Shown: piece after piece, positions 1-10,936 of the stretch | How the letters are laid out: every line of letters begins with the position of its first letter | Position numbering within the stretch: the first letter of the stretch is position 1 | NCBI GenBank assembly: GCA_016713535.1 | Contig: JADJOY010000001.1 | Span: 600,640 to 664,639 of the forward strand | Reading direction: 5' to 3' | DNA from: JADJOY01 sp016713535 [NCBI: Deltaproteobacteria bacterium] | Lineage (GTDB): Bacteria; JADJOY01 | Length of the DNA stretch: 64,000 nt | Notes under the pieces: model-generated | What the model saw: the letters and a program-made list of their open reading frames with translations, nothing else | What the model was told of the DNA's origin: nothing | The model's database searches: none | Made by a program: the position numbers and the translations under genes

Positions 1-312
1 GGAGTCGAACGTGGAAACCGGGTTGCGGTTGGCGACCCCGACGATGGTCTGCGCGGCGAGGTGGATGACCGAGCGCATCTCGTATTCACCGAGCACACGT
101 TCGATCAACGCCTGGTCCCTCACGTCTCCTTGGACGACCTTCACGCGGCCCAGGTCACCGCTGCGCGCCAGGTCTGAGAGAGGGACGTGGTCACGCACCA
201 AGCACACCGCGTCGGCTCCGAGCGTGAGCAGCCGGCGCACCACCCGCGAGCCCACCAGCCCGGTGGCGCCGGTGACGAACGTCGGGCGGTCGCGCCAGAA
301 GGCCTCTCTCAT
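1..312 (-). CDS. NAD-dependent epimerase/dehydratase, N-terminal part (cut by window edge)
   Basis: Short-chain-type sugar-nucleotide dehydratase/epimerase; only the first 104 residues are in the window. The Rossmann NAD(P)-binding motif TGATGLVG lies at residues 14-21 and an HLAAQT strand-loop motif near residue 87, both typical of the extended SDR family. The ATG start overlaps the stop of the upstream cytidylyltransferase gene (ATGA), so the two are translationally coupled. That pairing makes a CDP-glucose 4,6-dehydratase (RfbG-like) the most likely role, giving CDP-4-keto-6-deoxyglucose for a deoxysugar branch of a surface polysaccharide. The substrate is inferred from the neighbour; another NDP-sugar dehydratase or epimerase cannot be excluded because the catalytic YxxxK region lies outside the window. 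Confidence 0.85.
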   Translation of the reverse strand, partial: MREAFWRDRPTFVTGATGLVGSRVVRRLLTLGADAVCLVRDHVPLSDLARSGDLGRVKVVQGDVRDQALIERVLGEYEMRSVIHLAAQTIVGVANRNPVSTFDS

Positions 313-954
313 GGCCAGACCTTCCATGGTGCCTCACCGGCTGCCCACAGGTCGTTGAGAGCGCGATAGTCGCGGTAGGTGTCGACGGGAAAGAAGAAGC
401 CGTCGTGACGGAACGCGGCGAGCTGGTGGTCCGCGGCGAGGCGCGCGAGCGGCTCGCGCTCGAGCACGCACTCGTCACCGCCGAGATAGTCGAGCACGCC
501 GGGCTCGAAGATGCAGAACCCCGCGTTGACCCAACCGTCGAGCGTCGGTTTCTCCTCGAAGCTGCGCACCATCGACGCACCGAGCATGAAGGGTGCGGAG
601 CCCAGGTGCGCTGCACCCGCTTCAAGCGACCGCCCGTCATGGTCTCCAGCCCGGTCTCGGCGAGGTGACGCAGAAGTCCTGCTCCTCGTGGCGGTCGTGG
701 AACTCGATCAGGCTCGAGTGACCGAGGCGCACCGTGAAGTCGTTGGTCATCGCCTCGTAGGCCGGAAGTACTCCTTGATCATGTGCCCCTTGTAGCCGAG
801 GCAAACGACGAAGTCAGCGAAGCCATGGTGCGTAGAGCTTCATGATGTGCCAGAGGATCGGACTCCCGCCGATGTCGACCAGCGGGCCGGGCCGGTACTC
901 GGTCTCCTCCCGGAGCCGAGTCCCCATGCCTCCGCACAGCAACACGACCTTCAT
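309..954 (-). CDS. rfbF: Glucose-1-phosphate cytidylyltransferase, frameshifted and internally deleted
   Basis: Makes CDP-glucose from CTP and glucose-1-phosphate. The N-terminus carries the nucleotidyltransferase signature [15 protein letters not shown] (the start ATG ends at 954), followed, after a frame change near 820-850, by family text such as GYKGHMI and [11 protein letters not shown]. The C-terminus is clear: [18 protein letters not shown], then a [17 protein letters not shown] end. Total coding length is about 215 codons against roughly 257 usual. The missing part maps to the junction near 590, where the family's central TYGDGV segment of about 40 residues is absent. At least two further frameshifts are present. 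Its stop overlaps the next gene's start. The identity is secure; whether the copy is functional depends on whether the deletion is real. Confidence 0.85.
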
Positions 955-1096
955 CGATCCAATCCTTTCACGCTTGCCGCCGGCGCCCCGCACCGGCACT
1001 GCGCGCCGGCGGCGCGCCATTGTAGTCGCGCCGACTCCCGGCACGGAGAGTGGTTTGGCGGCGCGGCGCGTCGCGCCCGAACGGCGTGACGCTCGC

Positions 1097-2412
1097 TCAT
1101 GCGACGCGTTCGGTGCGCCAGGCGAGCCGCGGCCTGACGGTGCCGATCCACAAACCGTAGTACTCGGTGCGCATCTCGCCGGAGTCGTGGACGTGGAAGG
1201 GCAGCGCGTTTTCTTCCCGGATCAACACCTGGCCTGGATCCTTCGCCACGATGGCCGTGACGTGGTAGCGGCCCTCGTTGAGCAGTGATCCCGGGATCGT
1301 GCACCGTGAGCGGTAGACTCCGGCGGGGTGGGGCTTGCCGTGCCATTCGTCGGCGATCGCCGAACTCCCTGGTGCGGTGCTGCTCGCGAACACCGCGGTG
1401 CCGACCGTGTCGCGTAGGTGGATCGCGGCGTACAGCGGCGACCCGCCGCTTCGTGCCTGGTATTCGATCTCGACGTGCACGTCCCGGGCGATGTCGACGT
1501 CCTCGGTGGGGCCTTCGATCCCGTCCTGGAAGACCCGCACGGCGCGCAGGCGCACCGACTCGTCGCCGGGTGCGGACTCGTCGTCCGCCCAGCACCGCTC
1601 GCCTCCCATCTGGCTCCGAGGCGGTGAGGTGCGTGCGGATCACGTCCTGGGGCGTGCCCTCGAACACCTTCCGCCCCGAGTCCAGCAGCACCGCGCGCTG
1701 GCACAGGTTCACCACCAGCGGGAGGTTGTGGGACACCACCAGCACCGTGGCGCCGCTACGCCCGATCTCGGTCATGCGCTGGGTGCAGCGGCGCTGGAAG
1801 GCCGCGTCGCCGACCGCGAGAACCTCGTCGATGATCAGGATCTCGGGCTCGAGGTGGGCCGCGACCGCGAACGCCAGGCGAACGAACATGCCACTCGAGT
1901 AGTGCTTGACCGGTGTGTCGATGAAGCGCTCGATCTCGGCGAAGGCCACGATCTCGTCGAACTTCGCCTGTACCTCGCGGCGCTTCATGCCGAGCAGTAC
2001 CCCGTTGAGGAACACGTTCTCGCGCCCCGTGAGGTCGGGGTGGAAGCCGGTCCCCACCTCGAGCAGCGCGCCGACGCGGCCGTGGATCTCGGCGAAGCCC
2101 GTCGTGGGGTCTGTGACGCGCGACAGGATCTTGAGCAGCGTGCTCTTGCCCGCCCCGTTGCGGCGACGATGCCGACGATCCTCGCCCGCGTTCACGGAGA
2201 TCTCGAAGTCGCGGAGAGCCCAGAACTCGCGGGACGCTTGCGCCGGGTTCGCGCTCGGCGAGGCCGGGTCGGCGGCCGTCCCGCCGCGGCCCAACGCCTT
2301 CGCGAGCCTGCGGGCGAGCGCCGACCACCTCCGTGAGCCGCGACGCGTTGTCGCGCGTGCCGAGCTGGTACTGCTTTCCTAGCCCGCGAGCCTGGATCGC
2401 CACCGGCCCCAT
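1097..2412 (-). CDS. wzt: Polysaccharide ABC exporter, ATP-binding subunit (frameshifted)
   Basis: ATPase of an ABC-2 type O-antigen/teichoic-acid-like exporter. In order it shows an N-terminal segment beginning [15 protein letters not shown], a Walker A with NGAGKST, the loop [14 protein letters not shown] (the ABC signature degenerates to YSSGM as is usual in this subfamily), Walker [13 protein letters not shown] and the H-loop VVSHN. The last 170 residues (1097-1609) form a beta-rich C-terminal domain like the Wzt carbohydrate-binding domain that recognises the glycan end. Two frameshifts split the gene, one at the Walker A (a G lost in the VGRNG codons, near 2160) and one near 1610. The start lies 6 bp after the permease stop, so both belong to one operon. 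Confidence 0.9.
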
Positions 2413-2417
2413 CACCG

Positions 2418-3272
2418 TCACAGCCAGTCCGCCAGGGTTCGTTCGAAGCGGCGGAAGAACCCGAAGCCTCCGGCGACCAAGACGACGAGCGTCACGCAGG
2501 AGATGACCAGCACCGGGGCGTCGAACGGTACTCCGAGCACGGCCCAACGAAAGCCGGCGATGGCGCCGGTGAGCGGGTTGAGCGCGAGGAAGCCAGCCGA
2601 GGTGCCCGGGGATGAACCCGTGCAGCTCGTAGATCGCCGGGCTGAGGAAGAAGAGAACCTGCATCAGGCAGGGGTCGCCTGCTGAACGTCCCGGTACAGG
2701 GAGTTGAGAGCCGAGAGCCACAATCCGGCGCCGAGCGCGGCGAGGGCCGTCATGCCCACGAACAAGGGTGAGAGGAGGATCGCTCGGGTCGGCTCGATCT
2801 GGTACGCGATCATCATCGCCACGAGCACGGTGCTCGCGATCGCGAAGTCGATGAGCCCGATCACCAGTGGGATCGCCGGCACCAGGATCCGCGGAAAGTA
2901 GACCTTTCGGATCAGGTCCTGGTTCGTCACGAGGCTGCGAGCCGACAGCGTCACGGAGCTGGAAAAGACCTGCCACGGCAGGAGACCGCAGTAGGTCGTG
3001 AGCGCATACGGCAGGCCCGACGAGCTCGGCGCAGCCTGGAGCAAGTTGAACAGCGTTCCGAACAGGCCGAGCGTCACCAGGGGCTGAAGCACGGCCCACG
3101 CCACGCCCACGGCGGTCTGCTTGTACCGAATCTTCAGGTCCCGCAACGCGAGCATCCACAGCAGCTCGCGATAACGCCAGATCTCCGCGAGCTCCGAGAG
3201 CTGCCAGGTCGCGCGGGGCTCGATCCGTGACACCGGGATCGCTCCCGCAGCTTTCGGCGCGGAGCTGCTCAT
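2418..3272 (-). CDS. wzm: Polysaccharide ABC exporter, permease subunit (frameshifted)
   Basis: Inner-membrane permease partner of Wzt, moving lipid-linked glycan to the periplasm. The N-terminal 200 residues are intact and carry the ABC-2 family pattern: a cytosolic start, LALRDLKIRYKQT before the first membrane segment, then several hydrophobic helices. After a shift near 2660 the frame resumes with VLFFLSPAIYELHGFIPG and, after a second shift, ends in RTLADWL with TGA at 2418-2420. The two shifts compensate: 855 bp is 284 codons plus stop, normal for the family. The ATG at 3270-3272 opens the product. It lies between the glycosyltransferase upstream and wzt downstream in the same orientation. 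Confidence 0.9.
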
Positions 3273-3490
3273 CGGAGCGTTGCCGGGCAGCGCGACGTTC
3301 TCCCGTCGCGACTACGAGTCACGAGCCCGAGCACCTGGGAGCTCCTGTTCGCCCGGCAAGCGGCAGCGCTCGAGCGGAAGAGGGACGAGCCCGCGCACGG
3401 GGAGGGGTCGGGAGCCAGACGCACGGGCAGTAGTTAACTGCATCCATCGCGATGGTGCCACCAGCGCCCGCGACGGGTTGCGTCGTCGGC

Positions 3491-5336
3491 TCACGCGTAC
3501 GACGCGAGGACCGCCTCGATCATCCGCGTGGACCCGAACTCGTCCATGACGTGGCGTCGACCGAGCCGTCCCATCGCTCGCCCGCGGTCGGGCTCGGCCG
3601 CCACCCGCGCCGCCCTTTCGCTCATCCCGACGAGGTCGCCCACCGCGCACACGAACCCGCTCGCGCCATCGACCACCGTCTCCGGGGAGCCGCCCACGTC
3701 GGTCACGATCGCCGGTACCCCGAGTGCCTGCGCCTCCAGGACGGCGTTCGGGCACCCTTCGTACTCGGAAGGCAGCAGGGAGACGTCGGCGATCGCCAGG
3801 TAACGAGCGGGGTGGTCGCTGTGCCCGACCACGGTGAGGTGGGCGCCGAGGTCGAGCCGTGCCACGCGTTCTCGCACGCGGGGAGCCTCCGGACCGTCGC
3901 CGACCAGGAAGGCGCGGACGTCGGGAACGCGGGACGTCAGCCGGGCGACGGCCTCCACGAAGTCGAGCGGGCGTTTCTCCGCGGAGAGCCGAAGCACGCC
4001 GACCACCACGAACGCGTCCGGTGTGACGCCGAGGCTGGCTCGGGGCGGCGACGCGCGCCTCCGGATCGAGTGGCACGTATCTCGCGAGATCGAGCCCGTT
4101 CCGGATCACCACGAACCGATCGAGCGCGACACCGCTCCACCGCGCGTAGTCGCGGGCGCCGGCCTGCGAGTTCGCCAGCAGCACGACTCGTTCGCAGCGT
4201 GAGAGGAGCCTGTAGCTCGGCCGATGCCAGCACTTGGCCAGGTGGGTCGAATACGCCGGGCTCATCGCGCGAGTGCTCAGGGCCAGACGCGGCACCGCGG
4301 CCAACAGGCCCGCGAGCCCACCCACCGCGTTGGGATCGTCGAGCCAGCAGTGAAGGACGTCCGGCGCGGTCTCGTGCAGCAACGAGGCGAGCGCACACAC
4401 GGCTCCTCGAGCCGGATGCATGGCGACGAGGCGCCGCAGATCCCGCTCCTGTGCCCGAGGAGCGGAATCGATCCAATGCAGCAGCGCGCGCGGTTGCCAG
4501 GGCGGCGCGAGCATCCGCACCTCGATTCCCCCGGCCTCGAGCTCGGCACGCACCACCGTCGCCTCGTGGGACGAGCCCGGCTCCGCGGCGACCATGACAC
4601 GGTGCCCGAGGCGGCGCTGACCGAGTGCGAGCTCCACGAGCTGACGTTCGGCGCCTCCGATCCGCAGCGCGCCGAGATAATGGGTGATCGCGAGCGGGCC
4701 ACGTGGCTCCGCGCCCGCCGAGGCGCCGCGCCGCGCAAGGGTGTCGGCGCGGGCGCGCGCCGCTGCCCGCAACGCGCCGCGGGCGCCGCGCACACTGCGC
4801 CCTGGGAGCTCCCAACCTGGGACCAGCCTCCGACGCAGACGGCGGGTGACCGGGAGCGCGGCGAGGATGCGGTGGAGCGTGCCGAGGAGGCCGAGCGCTG
4901 CCACGCCCCGACGCGGCATGCGGATCGTGGCGCCGCCGTTCAGCGTCACGATCGCCTGTCGCGCCCCGCTCGCCACGACGACGGTGGCCACTCGCAGATC
5001 GAGCTGATCTCGGCCGTGAATCACGACGGTGACGGGGTGGAACGCTCGCAGGGTGCGAACGCCACCCGCTCGCCGCAGCGCGGCCAGCGGAACGAAGGTC
5101 GAGGTCGCGAGATCGCGACGAGTGCGTCGGCGATCGGACGCCAGAAGGACATCCGCCGCGCCTTCGATCGGCGGCAGTGGGTCCCGGGAGTCGAGGAGGA
5201 GGATCGCCGCCCGCTCGTGCGCGAGGTCCACTCGTCCCGGCCACGACTGGACCAGGCCGAGCCAGCGGTCCACCGTCGAGACCGTCGCCGCGGCCGGCTC
5301 GGCCGGGCTCGCCTCGGAGCCCCGCCGTGGCGTCAC
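3491..5336 (-). CDS. Two-domain group 1 (GT4-like) glycosyltransferase, frameshifted
   Basis: Retaining glycosyltransferase of the GT-B fold, probably building the exported polysaccharide. Residues about 20-190 form an N-terminal region without recognisable catalytic motifs (contains DPLPPIEGA). The GT-B N-lobe starts at ITHYLGALRIGGAERQLVEL, with [18 protein letters not shown] further on. The C-lobe has the nucleotide-sugar motif SLLPSEYEGCPNAVLEA (E-x7-E type) and ends at 3491. One frameshift near 4010-4045 separates the lobes. The GTG start at 5336 overlaps the stop of the upstream methyltransferase (GTGA), indicating coupled translation. It is a close paralogue of the glycosyltransferase at 7687-9465, sharing the unusual N-terminal region. 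Donor and acceptor sugars cannot be told from sequence. Confidence 0.85.
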
Positions 5337-6402
5337 CGGCGCTCCGCGCCGCCGTGAGACCAGCGCCGCAGCCCCATCGACCCTTGCGGGTCACGGTCCG
5401 GTACACCGTGCGGAGCGCGAGGTAGGCGGCGCGACTCGCCCGAGCCCGAACGCCCAATCGATCCCAACGCCGAGCGAGCGCGAGACGCCGCCGGTCGCGA
5501 GGGCTGAGCGTTGCCACCGGTCGCGAGGGCGCGGCGCGACCGCTCCGAGGGGACTCGCCGAGACGGCGCAGGCTCACGCTCCCGCTCAGGCAGCGCAGCT
5601 GCTCCTCGGGGATCGCGGCGAAGTCGGGGTGCAGCCGCGGACGCAGATCGCGGAGGTACGCCTCGTCGGCGGTCATGGTGGTGGTGTACGTCGTCACCTC
5701 GAAGCCAGCGCGCGCGAACGCGGTCAGGAACTCGTCGCTGCGCGCCCCGTTTCCACATTCCGCGTGGGTGTCCGCGATGAGCCGTGCGAGGGCCTCTCGA
5801 GAGATCGTGAGGTACTCGAGCGGGCGCTGGAAGTCGCGATGGTCCCGGAAGTCGATCTGGTGAAAGCCCAGCCCGGCTGGAGCGGTGAGCCGGGCGATGT
5901 TCCCCGCGGCGACTTGCACGTTCGTGACGTGCTCGAGCGCGGCGTTCGAGACCACCGCGTCGAAGGGGTCGGCCTCGAGCGCCGGGTCCTCGATGCCACG
6001 CGCGATCACCTCGACGACGTCCGGAACGAACGCCTTGGCGCGACCCACGGTGACCAGTGGGGCGGGATCCAGCTCGGGATGCTGGTCGACCACCCGCTCG
6101 AGGAGCGCGCGTGTGACGCGGGCGTGGTAGCGCGTGACCCACGGCGGCGGATAGGGGTCGACGATCGAGACGCGCGCGCCGGCGCAGGCGAGCAGCAGTG
6201 GACTCGCCATCGAGTGTCCCGGCCCGATCTCCATCACGCGCAGACCCGCGAGCGGTCGGACCGCCCCGCTCTCGACGCCGAGACCGCGCAGGTAGCCGGA
6301 CAGCACGCGGAAGCCGTAGTCGGCGTCTTCCTCGATCGTGCGCGGGCCGTAGTCGCGCGACCGGAAGTTGACGGGCGTGATCGTCGGCGATGCACCGGTC
6401 AT
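5333..6402 (-). CDS. SAM-dependent methyltransferase (frameshifted near its end)
   Basis: Class I methyltransferase. Motif I is present as VMEIGPGHSMASPLL at about residues 55-70, an acidic residue follows in VSIVDPYPP, and DAVVSNAALEHV represents the motif IV/post-motif region. The C-terminal 120 residues are basic and not diagnostic. Close to the end the reading frame must shift (near 5390) to reach the TGA at 5333-5335, which overlaps the GTG start of the glycosyltransferase downstream. The ATG start at 6402 overlaps the TGA of the preceding methyltransferase (ATGA). A role in methylating a sugar or capping the glycan chain is inferred from the operon; the substrate is unknown. Confidence 0.75.
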
Positions 6403-7605
6403 GCTGGATCCGGTCGGCGTCCGCGGACCGCGGTGGGGATCGGGCCGGCCTCGTGCACGTCGATCAGCCCCGCGGCTCGGAACCACGCCTCGACTTCGGG
6501 GACCGAATGGGTGCCGTGGTAGCGCGGCGAGAATCCGTCGAAGGTGTCGAGCACGTCCCACTCGACACCCAGCCCCTGGCGGCTGTAGGGGAAGAGTTTC
6601 CACAACTGGCGCGCGACGGCGTGCTCCGGGTTGCGATAGGTGAGCGGGATCAGCCACCGGCACCAGTCGTAGAAGGCATCGGGTGGGATCCGGGACGTGA
6701 ACGGGATCCACGCGTTGCGGACCTTGTAAGCGCCCTGGTCTGGATAGACCCAGATCACGATCGTTCCGCCTGGCTTGAGCAACGGCACGAGCGCCTCGAA
6801 CGCGCGGCGGGTGTCCGGTGTGTGGTGGAGCACGCCGATCGATACGATCACGTCGAAGGTCGCGGCGGGGAACGGCAGATGGAAGACGTCGGCCTGCGCG
6901 ATCTGGACGTCCGGATGGCCGGCGAGGTTACGCGCCGCCGCTTCCACCGCGAGGCTCAGGTCGACTCCGACGACCCCTCGCGCCCCACAGCGCCAGCACC
7001 TCGGAGAAGCGACCGCTGCCGACGCCGGCGTCGAGCACCAGGCGGCCGCTGACGTCGCGCGGTCTGAGGCCCGTCTTCTCGCGCAGCGTCTCCTCGCTCA
7101 CCCCGGCTCCCTGTGCGGAGTCGAGCTGGGTCGAGTGGTGGGTGTTCCATTCGAGGCTGAACGAACGCGCGTAGTCGTCGCTCGGCACGAAGCGTGGGAT
7201 CCCGCGCACGATCGGGACCACGTGGCCGCTGGGACAGGTGAGCTCCGCGACGCCCTCGTGCAGCGGAGCGGCACAGGTCGGGCACACGAACAGGTTCTTG
7301 CGCCACGCGCCGTCGCTCGGTGGCGGGGGGGCCGAGGCTGGCGAAGGTGGGTGCCTTCCCGGCGCGGCGACACCCCGTTCGGCCTCGGTGGCGGGGGAGA
7401 TCGGCTGCGTGCTGGCGGATCCAGCGCCGCCGATCTTCCTCGCCAGGAACCGGACGACCTTGCCGAGCTCGAGATCGAGCCGGCCGCGCGCAGCGAGCCA
7501 CGCCGTGACGCCGGCGAGGTAAAGCGAGACGCCCGCCACGTGGACGGCGCGCCGCACCGGGTTGACCGAGCCGAGCGTCGCGGGGGCGGACGGGGAAGGG
7601 ATCAT
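6399..7605 (-). CDS. Methyltransferase with zinc-ribbon-like insert (frameshifted)
   Basis: Class I SAM methyltransferase with an N-terminal extension. Residues about 20-60 are hydrophobic and basic, and residues about 105-130 carry a Trm112-like cysteine cluster (FVCPTCAAPL ... LTCPSGH). The methyltransferase fold starts with LVLDAGVGSGRFSEVLA (motif I) and continues with ADVFHLPFP and VIVSIGVLHHTPD, matching the methyltransferase type 11 family. One frameshift near 6940 separates motif I from the rest. It opens the downstream part of the polysaccharide operon after an 81-bp gap from the glycosyltransferase at 7687, and its stop overlaps the next start. Likely a glycan-modifying enzyme; substrate unknown. 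Confidence 0.8.
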
Positions 7606-7686
7606 GGCGGCGGAGCGGCGCGGCGCTCGCGTGGCGACCAGAGCCTGTCCGACCCGCTCGCCCCTGTCTTCTGGGGATCCGGTCCA

Positions 7687-9465
7687 TCACGCATGGACGG
7701 CGGAGGTTTCGGCGACCATGCGCGCGATCGAGAACCGTTCGGCGATGAAGGGCCGGCCGCGCTCACCCATCGCGCGTGCCGCGTCCGGGTGGTCGGCCAG
7801 GTCGGCGAGGCGCGCTGCGAGTGCGTCGATGTCGCCCACCTCGCACACGAACCCCGTCACGCCGTCGAGGACCGCCTCCGGCGAGCCGGCGGCACGTGTC
7901 AGCACGATCGGCACGCCGAGCGCCTGACTCTCGAGGGCGACGTTCGGGCAGCCCTCGGCCACCGACGTGAGCAGGCTCGCGTCCGCGGCGGCGAAGTAGC
8001 GCGCCGGTTCGCGCTGCCGTCCCGCGAACGTCAGGCAACCGTCGAGGAGCCCGAGGGCGCGCCCGCTCGTGTACCGCGCGCTCGTCCGGACCGACGCCGA
8101 CGTGCAGCGCACGCAAACCCGGGATGCGCTTGCGTGCGCACGCGAGCACCTCGAGGAAGTCGAGCGGCCGCTTCTCGTCGGCGAGGCGGAACACGCCGGC
8201 CACCACGAAGGCGTCGGCTGGCAGGCCGAGCTCGGCGCGTCGCGCCGCGCGCTCTTCGCCCGACGGCGCCGGCAGCCGCTCGAGGTCGATGCCGTTGTAG
8301 ACGACGTGGAAGCGGCGTGCGTCGAAGCCGCACCACGCCGCGTAGTCGGCGGCGCCGGCCCGCGAGTTGGCGATCAGCCGCACCCGCGGGCCGTGCGCCG
8401 CGAGGCGATAGCTCGCTCGGTACCAGGTGCGGCACAGCCGGGGCAGATGATGGGGACTCAGGTTGCGAGTGCTCAGCACCACACGCGGAACCCCCGCGAC
8501 GTGCCCGGCGAGCGCGCCGACCGCGTTGGGATCGTCCAGCCAGCAATGCAGCACCTCGGGGCGTGCGTCTCGAAGCGCCTCGGCGAGAGGCACCACGCGC
8601 CGTCGGCCCGGGTGGGACTCGAGCGCCACGAGCAGCGCGGGAGCGACGCTGCGTGCGGTCGCCGGCGCGATCGCGCGCCGCGGGCCGATACTCGCGAGCT
8701 GGCTCCTGAGCTCGGGAGCGATCGCACGCTCACCCCCGCCCCCGTGAGATCGGGTACGTAGTGGGTGGCGTTGCCGTGTAGCGGGAGGGCGGTGAGCACG
8801 GTCACGTGGTGGCCGGCTCGGGCCTGCGCGATGGAGAGGTAGGTGAGCTGGCGCTCGGCGCCGCCCGAGCCGAGGTCGCCGATGTAATGAACGATCGCAC
8901 CCGGCTCGTGCGTACCGGTGTGGCGCTGCCGCGCCGCGAGCACCAGCGCACGTCGCACCGAGCGCCGCGTCGGAAGCGGCGGCGCGAGCTCCCAGCCCCT
9001 CACGACTCCGCGGAGCCCGAGCGCCCTCAGCGTCCGTCGCCCCATCGCGAACGCCGAGCCGAATACCCCGAGCGCCAGCGCCGTCAGCGCCGGCGTCGAG
9101 ACCGAGGCGCCCACCGCATGCGTGAAGTGCACGCGTCGCGCGCCGAGCCCGAGCGCCGCGATCACCGCCGGGAGGCGGACCGACTCGAGGCTGTGGATCA
9201 CCACCTCGACGGGACCGTCCCGAGAGATCCAGGCGGCAGCTCGGGACAGTTCGGCGAGTGGGATCGTTGCGAGCACCCTCGCGCCGTGCACGGCGACGGC
9301 GCGGTCGGCGACCACCACCAGCTCGGTCGCCCCCTCGATCGGCGGTGGCGGATCGACCGGGTCGAGGCAGATCACCACCGCGCGCGGTGCGGTGACCACG
9401 ACACGCCCTGGCCAGCCGGGCTCGATGCGGAGCCAGCGTTCCAGGTCGACGGTTACCGACGGCAT
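7687..9465 (-). CDS. Two-domain group 1 (GT4-like) glycosyltransferase, frameshifted
   Basis: First gene of the minus-strand polysaccharide operon. The first 150 residues form the same uncharacterised N-terminal region as the glycosyltransferase at 3491-5336 (WPGRV, then DPPPPIEGA, then a Val/Ile-rich stretch and EVVIHS). The GT-B N-lobe begins at [17 protein letters not shown], continues with [18 protein letters not shown], and the C-lobe has [20 protein letters not shown] as the donor-binding loop. Two frameshifts (near 8690 and 8080) compensate in length: 1779 bp is a multiple of three. The ATG at 9465 faces the divergent aminotransferase gene 153 bp away, so the promoters of both lie in 9466-9618. 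The sugar specificity is unknown. Confidence 0.85.
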
Positions 9466-9618
9466 GACGGGACTAGGCGCGCGGCGTACCCGCCTCGAGC
9501 GCCCGGGCGCGCCAACCGTTGCATCGCGGCGCGCGCCAAGGCAAGGACGGCGGGCGACCGTCTCCGGCCGCCGGCGGCGGTCGAACCGCGCCGAATCTCT
9601 CTGCTACGATCCGCCGCC

Positions 9619-10764
9619 ATGGACATCCCGCTGCTCGATCTCAAGGCGCAGTACCGCACCATCCGCGACGAGATCCAGGCCGCCGTGGCCCAGGTCTTCG
9701 AGGCGCAGAGCTTCATCCTCGGTCCGCACGTCGAGCGCTGCGAGCGCGACGTCGCGGCGTACGTGGGGGCGAAGCACGCGATCGGGGTGTCGTCCGGAAC
9801 CGACGCGCTGCTCGCGGCGCTGATGGCGCTCGACGTCGGCCCCGGCGACGAGGTCATCACGTCGCCGTACACCTTCTTCGCGACCGGCGGCTCGATCTGG
9901 CGCCTCGGCGCGAAGCCGGTGTTCGTGGACATCGACCCGGACACCTTCAACCTGCGGGTCGAGGACGTCGAGAAGGCGATCACGCCGCGCACCAAGGCGC
10001 TCTTGCCGGTGCACCTCTTCGGGCGCATGGCGGAGATGGACCCGCTGCTCGAGATCGCGCGCCGCCGCGGGCTGCCGGTGGTCGAGGACGCGGCGCAGGC
10101 GATCGGCGCGGCCTACCGGGGTCGCGCGGCGGGGTCGGTGGGCGCGATCGGCTGCTTCTCGTTCTTCCCCTCCAAGAACCTGGGCGGCGCGGGCGACGGC
10201 GGAATGGTCACGACCAGCGACGACGGCCTCGCCGAGCGGCTGCGGATGCTGCGCGCGCACGGCTCGAAGGTGAAATACGACCACGAGATCGTGGGTGGGA
10301 ACTTCCGCCTCGACGCGCTCCAGGCGGCGGTGATCTCGGTCAAGCTCAAGCACCTCGATGGCTGGAGCGCCGCGCGCCAGCGCAACGCCGCTCGCTACGA
10401 GCGGCTCTTCGTCGAGGCCGGCCTGAGCCCGGCGCCGGTGGTGCTGCCGATGTCTCCGAGCGAGCCGGGCGACCGGCACGTCTTCAACCAGTTCGTGATC
10501 CGCGTGCCGCGCCGCGACGAGCTGCGCAGCTTCATCGACGAGCTCGGCGTGCGCACGGAGGTCTATTACCCGATCGCGCTCCACCGCCAGACGTGCTTCG
10601 CGTCGCTCGGGCTCGGACCGGGCAGCTTCCCGCAGAGCGAGCGGGCGAGCGCCGAGACCCTCGCGCTGCCGATCTATCCCGAGCTCGCCGACGACCAGGC
10701 GGCGCACGTCGTCGGCGCGATCGGGCGGTTCTTCGCGCGCTGTATGGAACGTCACGATTCGTAG
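9619..10764 (+). CDS. DegT/DnrJ/EryC1-family aminotransferase
   Basis: PLP-dependent sugar aminotransferase of 381 residues, the usual length, intact. The phosphate-binding region has [26 protein letters not shown] contains the Asp that contacts the pyridine nitrogen; [15 protein letters not shown] contains the PLP lysine. The family turns 3- or 4-keto NDP-sugars into amino sugars for O-antigens and related glycans. The gene is divergent from the polysaccharide operon, which encodes a keto-sugar-producing pair, so it plausibly adds an amino sugar to the same polymer (inference). The ATG at 9619 was chosen because the next upstream in-frame sequence is non-conserved. A GC hairpin without a T-tract (10793-10812) lies 28 bp after the stop. 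Confidence 0.9.
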   Translation: MDIPLLDLKAQYRTIRDEIQAAVAQVFEAQSFILGPHVERCERDVAAYVGAKHAIGVSSGTDALLAALMALDVGPGDEVITSPYTFFATGGSIWRLGAKPVFVDIDPDTFNLRVEDVEKAITPRTKALLPVHLFGRMAEMDPLLEIARRRGLPVVEDAAQAIGAAYRGRAAGSVGAIGCFSFFPSKNLGGAGDGGMVTTSDDGLAERLRMLRAHGSKVKYDHEIVGGNFRLDALQAAVISVKLKHLDGWSAARQRNAARYERLFVEAGLSPAPVVLPMSPSEPGDRHVFNQFVIRVPRRDELRSFIDELGVRTEVYYPIALHRQTCFASLGLGPGSFPQSERASAETLALPIYPELADDQAAHVVGAIGRFFARCMERHDS

Positions 10765-10880
10765 CGACCGGTCTCGGCGTCCCATCGGCTTCGGCGGCGA
10801 CGAAGCGCCGCCCTCCAGCCCGTTCGGCGCAAGGGCGATCCAAATCGTGGTGGCCCATTTGGAGCCTGCGTTCCATCGGT

Positions 10881-10909
10881 TTGACTCGATCCCCTAGCGT
10901 CACTAGCTT
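10881..10909 (+). promoter_or_regulatory. Possible sigma-70 promoter of the Fur-family gene
   Basis: TTGACT at 10881-10886 is followed after 17 bp by TAGCTT at 10904-10909, 28 bp before the ATG. The -35 box is good and the -10 box weak, so this is only a candidate. Confidence 0.3.
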
Positions 10910-10936
10910 GACCGCGAGCTTTTTCGGGCCCAACCC

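Noticed and set aside
3312-6711. Very long minus-strand open frames running through the glycosyltransferase and methyltransferase genes in other frames
   Set aside because: They are Arg/Pro/Ala-rich antisense or shifted readings of GC-rich coding DNA; only the parts with family motifs are real.
10793-10812. Rho-independent terminator after the aminotransferase gene
   Set aside because: A 7-bp GC hairpin exists, but no T-run follows and such hairpins are common by chance at this GC content.
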